DNA of 64,000 nucleotides, taken from positions 86,351 through 150,350 of the forward strand of contig NMRA01000231.1 in NCBI GenBank assembly GCA_002633005.1. The letters run 5' to 3'. The translations under genes were made by a program, and so were the position numbers. A model generated the notes under the pieces. That model made no database searches and was not told where the DNA came from. It saw only the letters and a list, made by a program, of their open reading frames with translations. The DNA is from Phoronis australis. Taxonomy: Eukaryota; Phoronida; Phoronidae. Below are positions 1 to 12,300 of the stretch, in pieces. Position 1 is the stretch's first letter. Every line of letters begins with the position of its first letter.

Positions 1-328
1 TTCTATCTACCTCAAATGTTAAATAAACGTTTTACTTACTTTCAGTACTTAGTAGCTTGGAAAAGGTAAAACTGTCGCCAGTGTAGCATTGACCTCGTTA
101 TTCCTAAGCAAGCGACTTCTAGTGGCACTAAATTAAAATACATTTAAAAATACTTACAATGGGGAAATGTAAATTATGCTTACAAGTGATAAGTTATTGA
201 CCTACAAGTTTTTTAAATTAAAAATCATTTTTATATAAAGAACAAATTTTGATAGAACCTAATCTTAATGACATTTTTAATCCATAATAAGTGTTTGTAA
301 TAGAGGCTACAGAGACACATGTGCAAAA
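1..328. other. upstream region of the RRP1-like gene
   Basis: This AT-rich stretch precedes the RRP1 start codon. I see no upstream gene, no clear TATA box and no repeat. It probably contains the promoter and 5' untranslated region, but no element can be pinned down from sequence alone. Confidence 0.4.
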
Positions 329-3300
329 ATGGCAGCCCCCAATGAGGCAGGATCACCGGAGGTTTATTTTGCTCAGAAATTGGCCGGCAATGAGAAGAAA
401 ACAAGAGATCAAGCTGTCAAAAGATTAAAAAAATGGTTAAGAGCTCGTTCGAATGTAAACGCAGGTACCCCTTTTTACCGACCTAGCTTTGCTCACGAAA
501 TTTTCGAAGTTTCCTTCGTGGTTTTCACGTGCGCAGTTCGTTTAGACAAGGCAATCATTGAATAATGGCCCCGTTAGTCAATCGATGAATTTGGTTCTCA
601 AAGTCAAGGTCCACTATATCTATCTAGCTAGTTAGCTGTTTGAAGACTTTCGTCAAAATACGGCTAGAGAGCTGGCAATGACCATTGCCTCTGTTGGCCC
701 GAAGCAGAGGCGATGCAGAGGCTAGTATAGGCGCTCTGTACGCCGGAAGCTTTTCGGTGAATTATGCCTCGCACCGACTAAACCATCAAAGTCACGTTGT
801 TATAAATACCTTTTGCGCATAGAGGAACACCTTAGGAGGTTGTCGATGTGTTTAATTCCCAAAAGGGGCCGTGATTGATGTGGTTGGTTGGCGAGATATA
901 GGTTTAGTCAGAGAGGAAGATAGTGTGAAGTTGGAGATAAAAAGGGTTAGTGCTGATCAGACGTGTTTTGTGGGGAATAGTGAGTGGGAGGTCAAGGCAG
1001 GAGGGTTGGTAGGGTTGCTTGGGGAGAATGGGGAGTGGTTTACGGGAAAGAAGTTGGTTTGGATGGAGGCGTGTCAGTGGGCAGGGTGTCATTTTGTTGG
1101 GAAGGATATAGGGGCACATGTTAGGTTTTGGCATTTGCCGAAATGTGTATATTGGCGGAGTCGAGTTTTGTTTTGAAGTTGGTACGTCAGTTGGGGAAGG
1201 TTTTAGTGGGAAGTGGGGATTTGGCTGTGATAAGGGTGTGGTTATTGGAAAGTGCGGGAGATTTGGGGGATGCGGATTTTAGGGAGGTAGTGAGGGTATG
1301 TAGGGAGTTAGGATGGGCAGTTCCGAGGGGCAGGTGTTTGAGGGAGTCTCAGGTGGTGTTGTTGTCGTGGAAAGGGGTTGAGGGGTTAATGAGGAGGCTA
1401 TCTGTAGGACAGTTGTTGGATCGGTTGAGAGATAGGCCATTTTATAGATTTTAGGGTGGGGCATGGATTCGGGGATTGGGTGAGAGGGAGAGTAGTGGTG
1501 TTTGTGGTGGAGGCAGCGTGATGATGGATGGGGGGTTACAGTTGGGGAGGGGGTAAGGTTGTTGGAGGAGGTGGAATGTTTTCTGTATGTATGTTGATTT
1601 GGCTTATTTTATTTTGATAGGAGATTTATTATTTTGTGTCAGATGAGGTTTATTGTTTTGTTTTGGGGTGTATATTTTGCATTGTGGGGGTTTTTCTTTA
1701 TGACGTTGAGGTGTATGGTGGGTAGTCGTACGGAGTTCTCCAATTCTAACTGAGTGGCCTCGGTTGTGTGTCTGTTGTTTGGTAGACCGCCACTCTGGGT
1801 CAACCTTTGATAGTGTTCAGACGTCTCAGAAGCCAGTGCGGTTGAAGTAATTCAGGTAAGGCGTACTACACTCCGTTCATTTCTCAAAATTGAAAACTGA
1901 TCATTTTTACGTAGTACATGCCAGGTGATATGAAGTCATACCACCTGCAGCAAGCAGTATTAATAATGGTCAGTTTCCGATTTATGGAACGGTACAAAGG
2001 ACTGCTCGAAGAAAAAGTTTGATAACTGGAGTATTTGTTCGAGTTGGAAGGAATCGGCGGTCCACTAAGGTGCCCCTCTATGCATGGAAGGTACTTATAT
2101 GAAGGTGACATTGATTTTTAATCAGTATGAGTCATAATTCGCCGAAAAGCTTCTTTCGTTTAAAGCTCCATTTATAGGAGCTTCACTGTCTCTATTGAGC
2201 CAACCAGAGACGGTGGTCATGCCGGGGTGCATGCAAAATCTCACTTTGTCCGTTACCGCCATTTAAATGAAAATCTAATAAGCGTCATTTTGTTGCACAA
2301 TTCTCCGCCTTTTGTAACCAAGAAAATTCTGTCATCGTTTTGAAAACAGCACTCTTGTGACACACATATGCACTATTACCTAAATTCATCGCAACATCTC
2401 TCAGGAGATGATGACAGCTTTGCAGCAGCAAAGCTCGTTGTGAAATCGGTTTTCTGGTATTAAAATCCTGAAAACTTGTAGCAAAATGAAACCAGTTCCA
2501 ATAATGTGTTCTGACATGTGCACAAATTTGTGGAAGAAGAACAGTTAGTGGAAGAATCTTTGAACAGGGAATCTAAATTAGTGGAGTGATCTTGTGCATC
2601 GGCTTTCGGCGCTATAAAATATTGTGTAACCTATTGGCCAGTCTCTTCGTTGATTATTCAGTCAACTGTTCTTTCACAGGGTTGTGAACATGTCACAACA
2701 AATTATCGCAACTGGTTTCATTTCATTACAAGTTTTTAGTATTTTAATACCAGCAAACCGAATTTCAGAACAAACACCGCTGCTGCGGTAATTTTTTTAG
2801 TATTCATTGGATCACGTTGGCAACCTGCCAACGACGATGCTAGGTTGTTCAGTCATTTTCATACACCCGTCAACTTCGAAGTTTGTGTATTCAGTTGTAG
2901 TAATTAATAGGGCTGTCCCGGATTATTCAGGGACTCTCGAATCTCGCTGTACTTACCCACAATGTCATAAAAATCCATCAGTCACATTTCTGCCTTGTTT
3001 TCGTGGCATTGGAGTTTCACGTGTTATTTTTTGTTGTCTTATTCTTTACAAATTTTTTTTAGTTGCATTACTCTCTTTGTCCTTTCAATGCCAAGGAAGT
3101 ATCACACTGCTGTGCTTTGGGCGGCAACTCCAATGTTAGAAAGTTTGATTATTTAATTGTTAAACAGGATAGTATCCGTGGATGCATGATGTGAAATTCT
3201 TCGCCTTCCCAACGTCAACGACATACGCGAAAATGTGCCTGATTTCCAAAATGAGGTCACGCGCTTTCTTAATATCTTCAGTACAAAATAAGGAAAGTTC

Positions 3301-6300
3301 TCTCTGGGATGGCCCTATATATTGTATGCGAAATAAGCAGAGAATATTACCATATTTCATGGATCTGACTTAGTTTGTCTTGTGCAGGAAATAGAGAGAG
3401 AAACTCCAACTCACAGTCCATGTGCCAGATATCACTGTGTGGTATAATCTGCCTCTTGTTAAAGTCTTTCTTTTCTGATTTATGTAGCTGGTTTCACCGA
3501 GGAAGACATGCTGAAGATCTGGAAAGGGTTACATTACTGCATGTGGATGTCGGATAAGCCTCTAGTGCAGGTTTGTCAACACATTTTATAAGACAGTTAA
3601 AGTTTTTCTTTTACAAAAAATTAATCTTCATTTTCTTTTGTAAGCCAGTCATGTAAACGGCTGGAATTTTATCTGCCGAAGTGTTCCTTTCTTCTTTCTT
3701 TTTAAGATTTTGTCAAACAAAAATTTTCAACTCAACATTTCAGCATTTCTATTATTTGGAAAAATAAAACAGGTAAACAGGCGCAAACATTTCACCCAGT
3801 CTTTGCTGAGGCTACTGATTTGACATATTGATTTTTAATTATGTTATAAATTTAAGTCATGTTCTTTAGTCTTACATGTACAAGCATGGCTGTCTTGTTA
3901 CAGGAGGAGCTGGCCGATAACTTGTGTTCACTCATTAGTTCCTTCGGTACCCTGGACGGGTCGTTTATGTTCATCAACACCTTTTACAAGACGCTGTCTC
4001 GAGAATGGTTTGGCATCGATCGATTACGACTGGATAAATTCATGATGGTTTGTAAAGTTCTCTCAAACTGGTACCGTGTGCGGGTCTAACAATATCATTG
4101 TAGTGTTGCTGAGTGTCGCTTTCATTTTGTAACCGCAAAAGTTTCAAAATTTTACCGAAAACTGGCTCACATAGGGCACATGTTATGTCTTGCTTCACTG
4201 AAAAGGTCAATATGCAGGACCTTAGAAAAATGTCCAAAAAACTAACTTGCATAAAACGAAAACTGCAACAGTGAAGTTATGCGATATCATCTCAAAAATG
4301 GTTAATGGTCTGATATAATGTGCCTGAATTTTGAGAGCCCGTTTTGTCCACTGAATAATTGGCATCAAACTGGTTCTCAAGATACGGGCACATTATATTG
4401 GCCAAAAATGTATGTATATTAAATGAATTATGCTAGTGTTGTTGATGCTGTTATTTGTACCTTTTCTGCTAAATTAAGTAAAAAGTCATGGTCACACTCA
4501 CATGACCCAATCAATGGCGGATTCATTTAAAGTCAGAAATCTAATTCTGCAGGCTTTCTGCTTTCAGAAAATGAATGATTTTAATGAATTGCGTTGCATA
4601 ATTTTCTTGAGATATTTGTCTGAATGCATTGACTTGTAAACAGAGTCCAACATAACTCTAGTGCCTATTTCAGCAATATATGCCGCAAATATGTCCAGAC
4701 AAATGATAACAAGCTGAATAAAATTAGCGTGCACCTTCAGAGGGTCACTGTGGGGTCTCTTTTAGTTCTCACTGTGGCATGACTTTTGTCAACAAGAGTT
4801 GTTTGTTTAAATAATTTCTGTCTTTTAGTTCGTTTCTGAGAAACTGCTTTGCTGCATTTTGGCTTGTGTTGTCTCCCAGCTTTCTGATAGACTGCTTTGT
4901 ATGCATTATTCTCAGTTGGCTGTAGCAACCCCAATTTACAAGGAGTGCGATAGGCATTTGAGACATTGGAACCAGAACAGATGCACATATTATGGAAAGT
5001 AATGTTCTTATCTAATACATGGCGTCTGTATGTGTATTTTTGCCCAGATTTAATGCTTTGTAGGGCTTTCTGGGATTTACTCCATTTATTGTATTTCCTT
5101 AATTAACATTTAACATCTTTACTATCTCAATGCATGTTGTCATTGTAGCTGTACCGTCGTTTTCTTGACCAGTGTTTACTGCTAGTGAAAAAGAATGGCT
5201 GTGACACCAAACATGTGACTCGGTTGGTGGATATTCTGAAGTCAGAAGTAATGTTTGGGGCCTCAAGTCCAGATGGTCTAAAATTCCACTTGGCGGATAT
5301 ATACGTCAGTGAGCTGTCAAAAGTAATGGCGGACCAGGTATTGTATGTTAGTAAATGCGCTATGTGCAGTGCCCCCAATCCTTTGATTTTGAGTCCGAAT
5401 ATCAGCTCTATTACCCTCTGAAAAATATTGAAAAATCATGTAAAATTCTCCTTACTAGGTCCAAACATTTCCTTCAAGTGATTGAAAAAATTCCCTCGAG
5501 TTTCCAATTACTTGTAACCTACACAGGTGACAGTTTGAAAGAGCACAAAATGTTAGTTTTGGCTACTTGAAGCAAAGCCTGTGAGAGCTTGCAACATGGT
5601 GGGGGTGCTACTGATGGTGATCAGGAGGTAAATTTTCCTTCTCATCTGAAAAAATTACCCTCAGAAGGCACAGGCGCCTTTCCACTAGGATAAATGAGGG
5701 CCCTGTTTTGAATGGATAATTTCACTAATCAGGATGTAGATGAAGACCATGGGCATTAAAAAGTAAAGGACAAATGAACAATTCAATGGTGAGTTTTAAA
5801 CCAAATGTGGATGATAAACTACAATTGGAACTGCCATTGATTTCTGAGTGAACGTCCACTTGTAAAAGAAGATTACTATTATTATATCTAATTTTGAAAA
5901 TTAAATTCGGTCATCTGTTTAAAATGGTTTCATAAATGTCAAAAATATAAACCTTGAACATGTGAGTAACTATGAATCTTTCCACTAGACATACCTTTTC
6001 AAAAACTTGGACCTGGATCTATGATAATCTTGATGGCAAATATCCAGTTTCCATTGCACAAACGTTGTTCTACATGAAAAGTATTTTAAAAAATAAACTG
6101 GATTTGCTCCATTTTGTTATGACAATGAGGATAAATTCCATTTTAGCTAAACTCTGCAAATGTCATGCTGTTCCTCACGCCATGGATTGACTTCTTAGCC
6201 TCCAGCAAAAGGTAAGGAACCTTTTCACTGCATAACCTCGGTCTTTCCTTGTACCATACTCATCTGGGTTACCACTTGGCGTCTTTAGATTTAAATCTCA

Positions 6301-9300
6301 AAATTAAAGAGGTTTACGTAAAATGGACATTATTCGAAATCCTGTTAGGAATTGGTTTTAAAGTGTTCCACTTTTGCGTGTTGGGCTATCAAAAAGCACA
6401 GGGCTTTCTATTTTCATGAAAAAATAAAGTTGAGTAAAACAAGAACATAATTGTTTTAAAAAATTGAATTCGACAGCGTTTTTGAGGATGTGACCCAATT
6501 AAAAAAAAATCAAATTCTACAGGCTTTTTATGTTTAGAAAATATATTATGCCTTTACTGAGTTGAAATCGATAGTTTTGTAGATTTCTTGCTCAGTGTGC
6601 AGACTTATCATTATAGTTCTACACAGCTTCGCCAGCAGATCTGTAGACTGTGACCGTGGGATTTTTAGGTTAAGATTTTACACTGAGGCTGATCTCAGAA
6701 ATAATGTCTATTTGAACTGTACATGGGCTCATAAAAAGAATTTTTGAGAAATGTGGGGTTGAGCGCTGGCTGCTTACCCAAATGGTCTACTGGGTAAACA
6801 CCAATGGACTGCATTGACGTCGGACTTCATGTGTAGGAGTCGAATAAAAACTCGTGTGAGTGTTAGAGTGGGTTCTGTGGAAACTGCCTGATCAAAAGTC
6901 AAAAGATGGCCTCATTTGGGAGCTAGAATTGTGATGAATAGGCCATTCTGAGTGTTATAATTTGGGTGTGGATAGTAAGTCAGACATGGGTGCTTAAAAG
7001 TAAAAATTTGGACATTTTAATGGGGACAAGTACAGTGTATGACTTTTCAGAAGTGATGATTTTTTTTACTCACATGAAGTCATGAAATGAGTGGTATTCA
7101 AAATTTTAATATAAGCGAGATTTTTTAATGATATGACCTGGATACATGCACAGGCTTCCTGATAAAGTTCATCGTACCTTACGTACATGTAGAAAGGCCT
7201 ATTATCAACCATTTGCTTTGTGGAGCTCTGGACCAATATGTTTGTGTTACTGTTTGCAGCAAAGCTCTTGTGAAACACGTCATCAAAAGAGTGTTCATGG
7301 AGCTGGTTCTTCAGTCCGAGTTGAATCCGTTCAACGATGACAGCGAGGACGATGACGAAGGAAAAGGTGAAGCTAAAGAAGATTCGAAGTTGGCGGTAGA
7401 GTACATGGCAGTGGCTGATAGCTTGTTTAAGGTGGCGAGCTCACAGGCGTGTGTTGGACGTAACAGGAAACCTATCTACGACCTTGTGACCAAGTGAGAA
7501 GGCGCCTGGGTTTATTTTTTTAATTACTGTTTATGCATGTGTTCAGGCCCATGTGTTTATATGCAAATGACTTTTTTGAAAACGCATTGTGTTCGAATGT
7601 TTCTTATAAGGGTGCATGGGGCTTCAGGCGCAAGTGGAGGCAGACATCTTTCATAACATCTTTCTTAAACTGGACGTCTTAGTGCGTCTTGTCTGATCTT
7701 TGTGCATCACTGTAAACTAATTTTAAGAGGATAACAGTTTGGAATCACTGCACTATTGCATGTATTTTAATGTACCTTTACTCGGCTAAACATGGCTAAA
7801 TGCAGCTTTATACTAACAGTTAATTCAACATTTTAAACATGGGATCTCCTTATAGATGACCATCACTCCGTGGTCATTGAATGACTTATTGATGCATCTC
7901 GCTGACAGATGTTATAACTGCCACCAGTTTGCATTCGTCAATTTTACTCTTTCCATGGTCACTAGATATTGAAAAGGCTCTTTGTCTAATAATAAAGCTT
8001 ACTTGAAGATTAGTTATGAGTGTGTACTTTGTAAAAAAGGTAGAAAGAACTAAATCAGTAAAATGTATTAAAAGCGGCGAGACGTGTGATCCTTGCAGAC
8101 TTCGTCAGTGGCAACCAGCACCCCAGTGTTGGTGTTGTTGATACTTTGATATCGGCCATTCATATGTTGGCAAACATGTATTGTGATAGGAAGCAGGAAG
8201 TCAAATATGTTATTAATCATCACACCCACGTCTGGTCTAAGTCGTGCTATGTGAATTGCTGTTAATTTATTGTCTTTACTATCTTTTTTCTGTTTATTAT
8301 AAATAGTGGTATTATAACATTTTATATAATTTCACCATCTATTAGGTATATTTGAAACATTTGTGTGTTAACTCAAGGCAGTAGCTATTTTCAGTATCAT
8401 GTGACCAAAAGGCACTGTCGCTATCCTACAATCAAACGTCATTCCTTCACAGATTTTAACTGACTTAAGTTGTGTATTTTTACAGGTTCCGCGATTTGCA
8501 GCAAGGGAGGTTTCCTCTTGATGAAATACAAGAGAGCTCTGACGAAGACCTTACCAATGTTGATATTGATGCTGCTGTGAAAAGATTAGCAAGTTTAGAA
8601 AAATCACAGGCAACAAAGAAAAGAAAACATTCAATAACTGGAGGTACGTTTGAAATTCTAACTGCAGAAGATAATAATGGTTTTTAAGGCTATTGACGTT
8701 ACCTTTGAAAGCCTAAATTGCAAAGCAGCTGCAAGTAATGTCGTCCACTGCTAGTTTTTTCCAATGTTTTTGTGCACCCCATATACAAAATTGTGGATGC
8801 ATGTTGCCGTCACGTCTGTCTGGGCATTCGGTATCCGCTGCTGTATCTCTTAATCCCCTTGTAGGATCTTAAAGAGATTTGTCAGGTGTGTTCCTACGAA
8901 GTTGACGACCTATGATGACAATAGACTAAGTGACCTATGATCCCTAGAAGCACACTATTTGCGGTGCTATCGTAGGCGCATTTCAACACTTACGTTGCTC
9001 TTGTTAGTAAAAACCACCCATGTAAACATCCTGTTAGCTATGCAGTCGTGGGTGCATTTCAACCCTATGCATTTGTCTTGTTTAATAATTTTTAATAACA
9101 CATCATGATAACATGACTGATAATGCACATTCTTGCATCACGTAACGCACATGTGTTAGTTGGTCCTTCCTTTGCAAATAATACATGATTATACATGAGA
9201 AAATATCTCGTTATCTAGTAACGCTGTTTCCCAACTAAGATTTTATGACGAGATCATTATTTTTCCGCAACATAGAAATCCTGATTATACAAAGCATAGT

Positions 9301-12300
9301 TGTCTGATATAATATATTATGTGTAAGGTTTGTCGTCGAAATTGCTGCTCCGTCATTCTTTAAGCCATAGTTTGCTGGGCAAATCTCTTGTTTGTTCAAG
9401 TTCCTTTCTCGAAGGCAGTGTAGCCATTAGGAGAATTTAAGGTTTTTGTTACAAATTTCAATTCATTCAAGGGATAAAAGCAAGATGACATTAATGAGGA
9501 ACTAAACGAATGTGCCAGTGCAGAAAGGTGTTTTTTAAATTATCACAGAAAAGAAATAAATATCAAGAGAAAAGCACAGTTCTTAAGACTGTTATGAGCC
9601 ATAATTGTTTTTCTCTTGATATTTAGTTTTCTGTGCAGTATCAGCTGTCGTGATCGTATCCTCATCATGTTTTCCATTGGACTCGCTAAACTGTGACTTG
9701 TGAGATAGGAAAAGATTTGCATTGTGTAAGCAAAGAAATACAGATTATCTTCAAAGAGTGTTTGTGGGAAAAGAATAGTATGCGTGAGAAAAGAATACTG
9801 TTTGTGAGAAAAAAATGTTGTTTGTGAGAATGCCATTATGCAGTTCATAGGGCAGGGCTTGGAATTTTCCGCGGAAACACGGTTTTTCGCTTTTTTCAAA
9901 TGTTCTGTCCGCGCATTTTATTATATTTCCGCGTAAAAAAATTGGATTTGATATAAAATTTCCGCGGAAAATTCCTTTCTTACCGCGGCGTTGCAGACGA
10001 CGTTCACCTTGAAAAGCGGAAGTTTCTCTTTATGTTTCGGAGTAACGTAAATTGTCAACATTGCCGGGGCATCTGGGATAGCGTGGTGGGATTTTCAATG
10101 GCGTCTCGTGTTATTGTAAACCGCAGCGACAAATACTAAGGCTCTGCAGCCAAAAATGTGTGGGTTGGGAGTGGACGGACGAGCTAAAAGGACGCAGACG
10201 CATGCTACTGATGGTGGTAAGGTTTTTTTTTTAGTCCTCCCGATTTTTGTCGGGGAAAGGTTCACATGGACCATTTCAAGACTGGGTAGTGCGCATGATT
10301 TGGGTCGTAAAAGTTTCCGCGTTTTTTGTCATTGGTCATTCCAAGCCCTGATAGGGGAAATTGACTGACTATCTATTGTTTTTTGAATAGTTTTCACATT
10401 GTGTTCTTGGTTTTCCTTGCCGGTTTTAGATACTTGAGTCTGAATGAGTCTGCTTGCTTTTACAACTTCCTGTAGATGGCGTGGTTGGTGGGGAGAAACG
10501 AAGAAAGAAAACCAGTGCCTCGGAAACATCAGAGGTCACAGAGGGGTCAGAGGACCATGGAGCAAGTATTGCAGACAAGGAAGATGTGAATCAGAAGAAG
10601 AAAAAGAAGAAAAGGAAAAACCCGGAGGGTGACAAAATGGGTGACAGGGGTGATGAAGGGAATGAAGGCTTTGGCGAAGTGAAGAGAAATGGCGAGAAAG
10701 AGAGGACTTCCGTTGACACTAATGGTGGCGAGGGTGATGTTCCTGGGAAATTGATGAAGACAAAATCTAAAAAGTCACTGGATGGGAATCAGACACTAAA
10801 TGGGTTTGTTGCCAAAGGGTCAGAATCTGTCTCCAAAAAGAAGAAGAAAGGTGTGAAAAGTGGAACAGATGCAAGTTCAGCGTCATTGAAGACAGATCAA
10901 CTGTTTGACGAAGCTGCTTGGGGGGAAGAAGTCGTGTCAAAAAAGAAGAAAAGAAAGTCTAGTGCTACTGCTAACTCCTTTATTGAATCCAATGCTTCAA
11001 GTGATGCAGGTACTGGAGATTTTGGCAAAGAGACAATAGTCAGGAAGAGTAAGAAAGGGGCAAAAGTTGCTGATTTGACTGAAATGTCACCAGTTAGAGT
11101 GGAATGTGTTGCTAATGATAATTTGCAAAAAGCTGTCACTGTAAGTCCAGGCAAACCCCGAAAATCTACCAATAACGAAGCTCCTGACTTGACACAAACT
11201 TTTGCCAAAATTGAGAAGTTGAAGACTACTCCACCTGCGTTTGTCCGTAAAGCCTTGTCAAAGGTCACTCCTCGTACAGAACCGAAGAAAAAGTTGGCTG
11301 TTAAGTCCACTCCCATGTCGGAACCATCGCAAGGGAAACGAGTCAGTTTCANATTCAAGGTATAAAAACAAGATGACATTAATGAGGAACTAAGTGGATG
11401 TGCCAGTGCAGAAAGGTGTTTTTTAAATTGTCACAGAAAAGAAATAAATATCAAGAGAAAAGCACAGTTATTGAGACTGCTATGAACCATAATTGTTTTT
11501 CTCTTGATATTTAGTTTTCTGTGCAGTATCAGCAGTCGTGATCGTATCCTCATCATGTTTTCCATTGGACTCGCTAAACTGTGACTTGCTTACACAATGC
11601 AAAGAAATACAGATTATCTTCAACGAGTGTTTGTGGGAAAAGAATAGTATGCGTGAGAAAAGAATACTGTTTGTGAGAAAAAAATGTTGTTTGTGAGAAT
11701 GCCCTTATGCAGTTCATAGGGCAGGGCTTGGAATTTTCCGCGGAAACTCGGATTTCCGCTTTTTTCAAATGTTCTGTCCGCGCATTTTATTATATTTCCG
11801 CGTAAAAAAATTGGATTCGATATAAAATTTCCGCGGAAAATTCCTTTCTTACCGCGGCGTTGCAGACGACGTTCACCTCGAAAAGCGGAAGTTGCTCTTT
11901 ATGTTTCGGAGGAACGTAAATTGTCAACATTGCCGGGGCATCTGAGATAGCGTGGTGGGATTTTCAATGGCGTCTCGTGTTATTGTAAACCGCAGCGACA
12001 AATACTACGGCTCTGCAGCCAAAAATGTGTGGGTTGGGAGTGGACGGACGAGCTAAAAGGACGCAGACGCATGCTACTGATGGTGGTAACGTTTTTTTTT
12101 AGTCCTCCCGATTTTTGTCGGGGAAAGGTTCACATGGACCATTTCAAGGCTGGGTAGTGCGCCTGATTTGGGCCGTAAAAGTTTCCGCGTTTTTGTCATT
12201 GGTCATTCCAAGCCCTGATAGGGGAAATTGACTGACTATCTATTGCTTTTTGAGTAGTTTTCACATTGTGTTCTTGGTGTTCCTTGCCGGTTTTAGATAC

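Larger units (their letters stand above)
9466..11351 (+). repeat. first copy of a 1.87-kb direct duplication (likely allelic, assembly artefact)
   Basis: This segment begins ATTCAAGGGATAAAAGCAAG and ends GAAACGAGTCAGTTTCA immediately before the single N at 11352. The next 1866 bases repeat it with scattered substitutions. It contains intron 7 sequence with a hairpin and a hAT-like element, plus a copy of RRP1 exon 8 from 10476 that stops at the N with no splice donor. The copy is 20 bases longer than the second. Junction at an assembly gap, near identity and absence of a donor all point to an unmerged haplotype. Confidence 0.88.

Noticed and set aside
8911-9000. Intronic C/D snoRNA suggested by an ATGATGA box
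   Set aside because: No CTGA box with a closing stem follows at a suitable distance.
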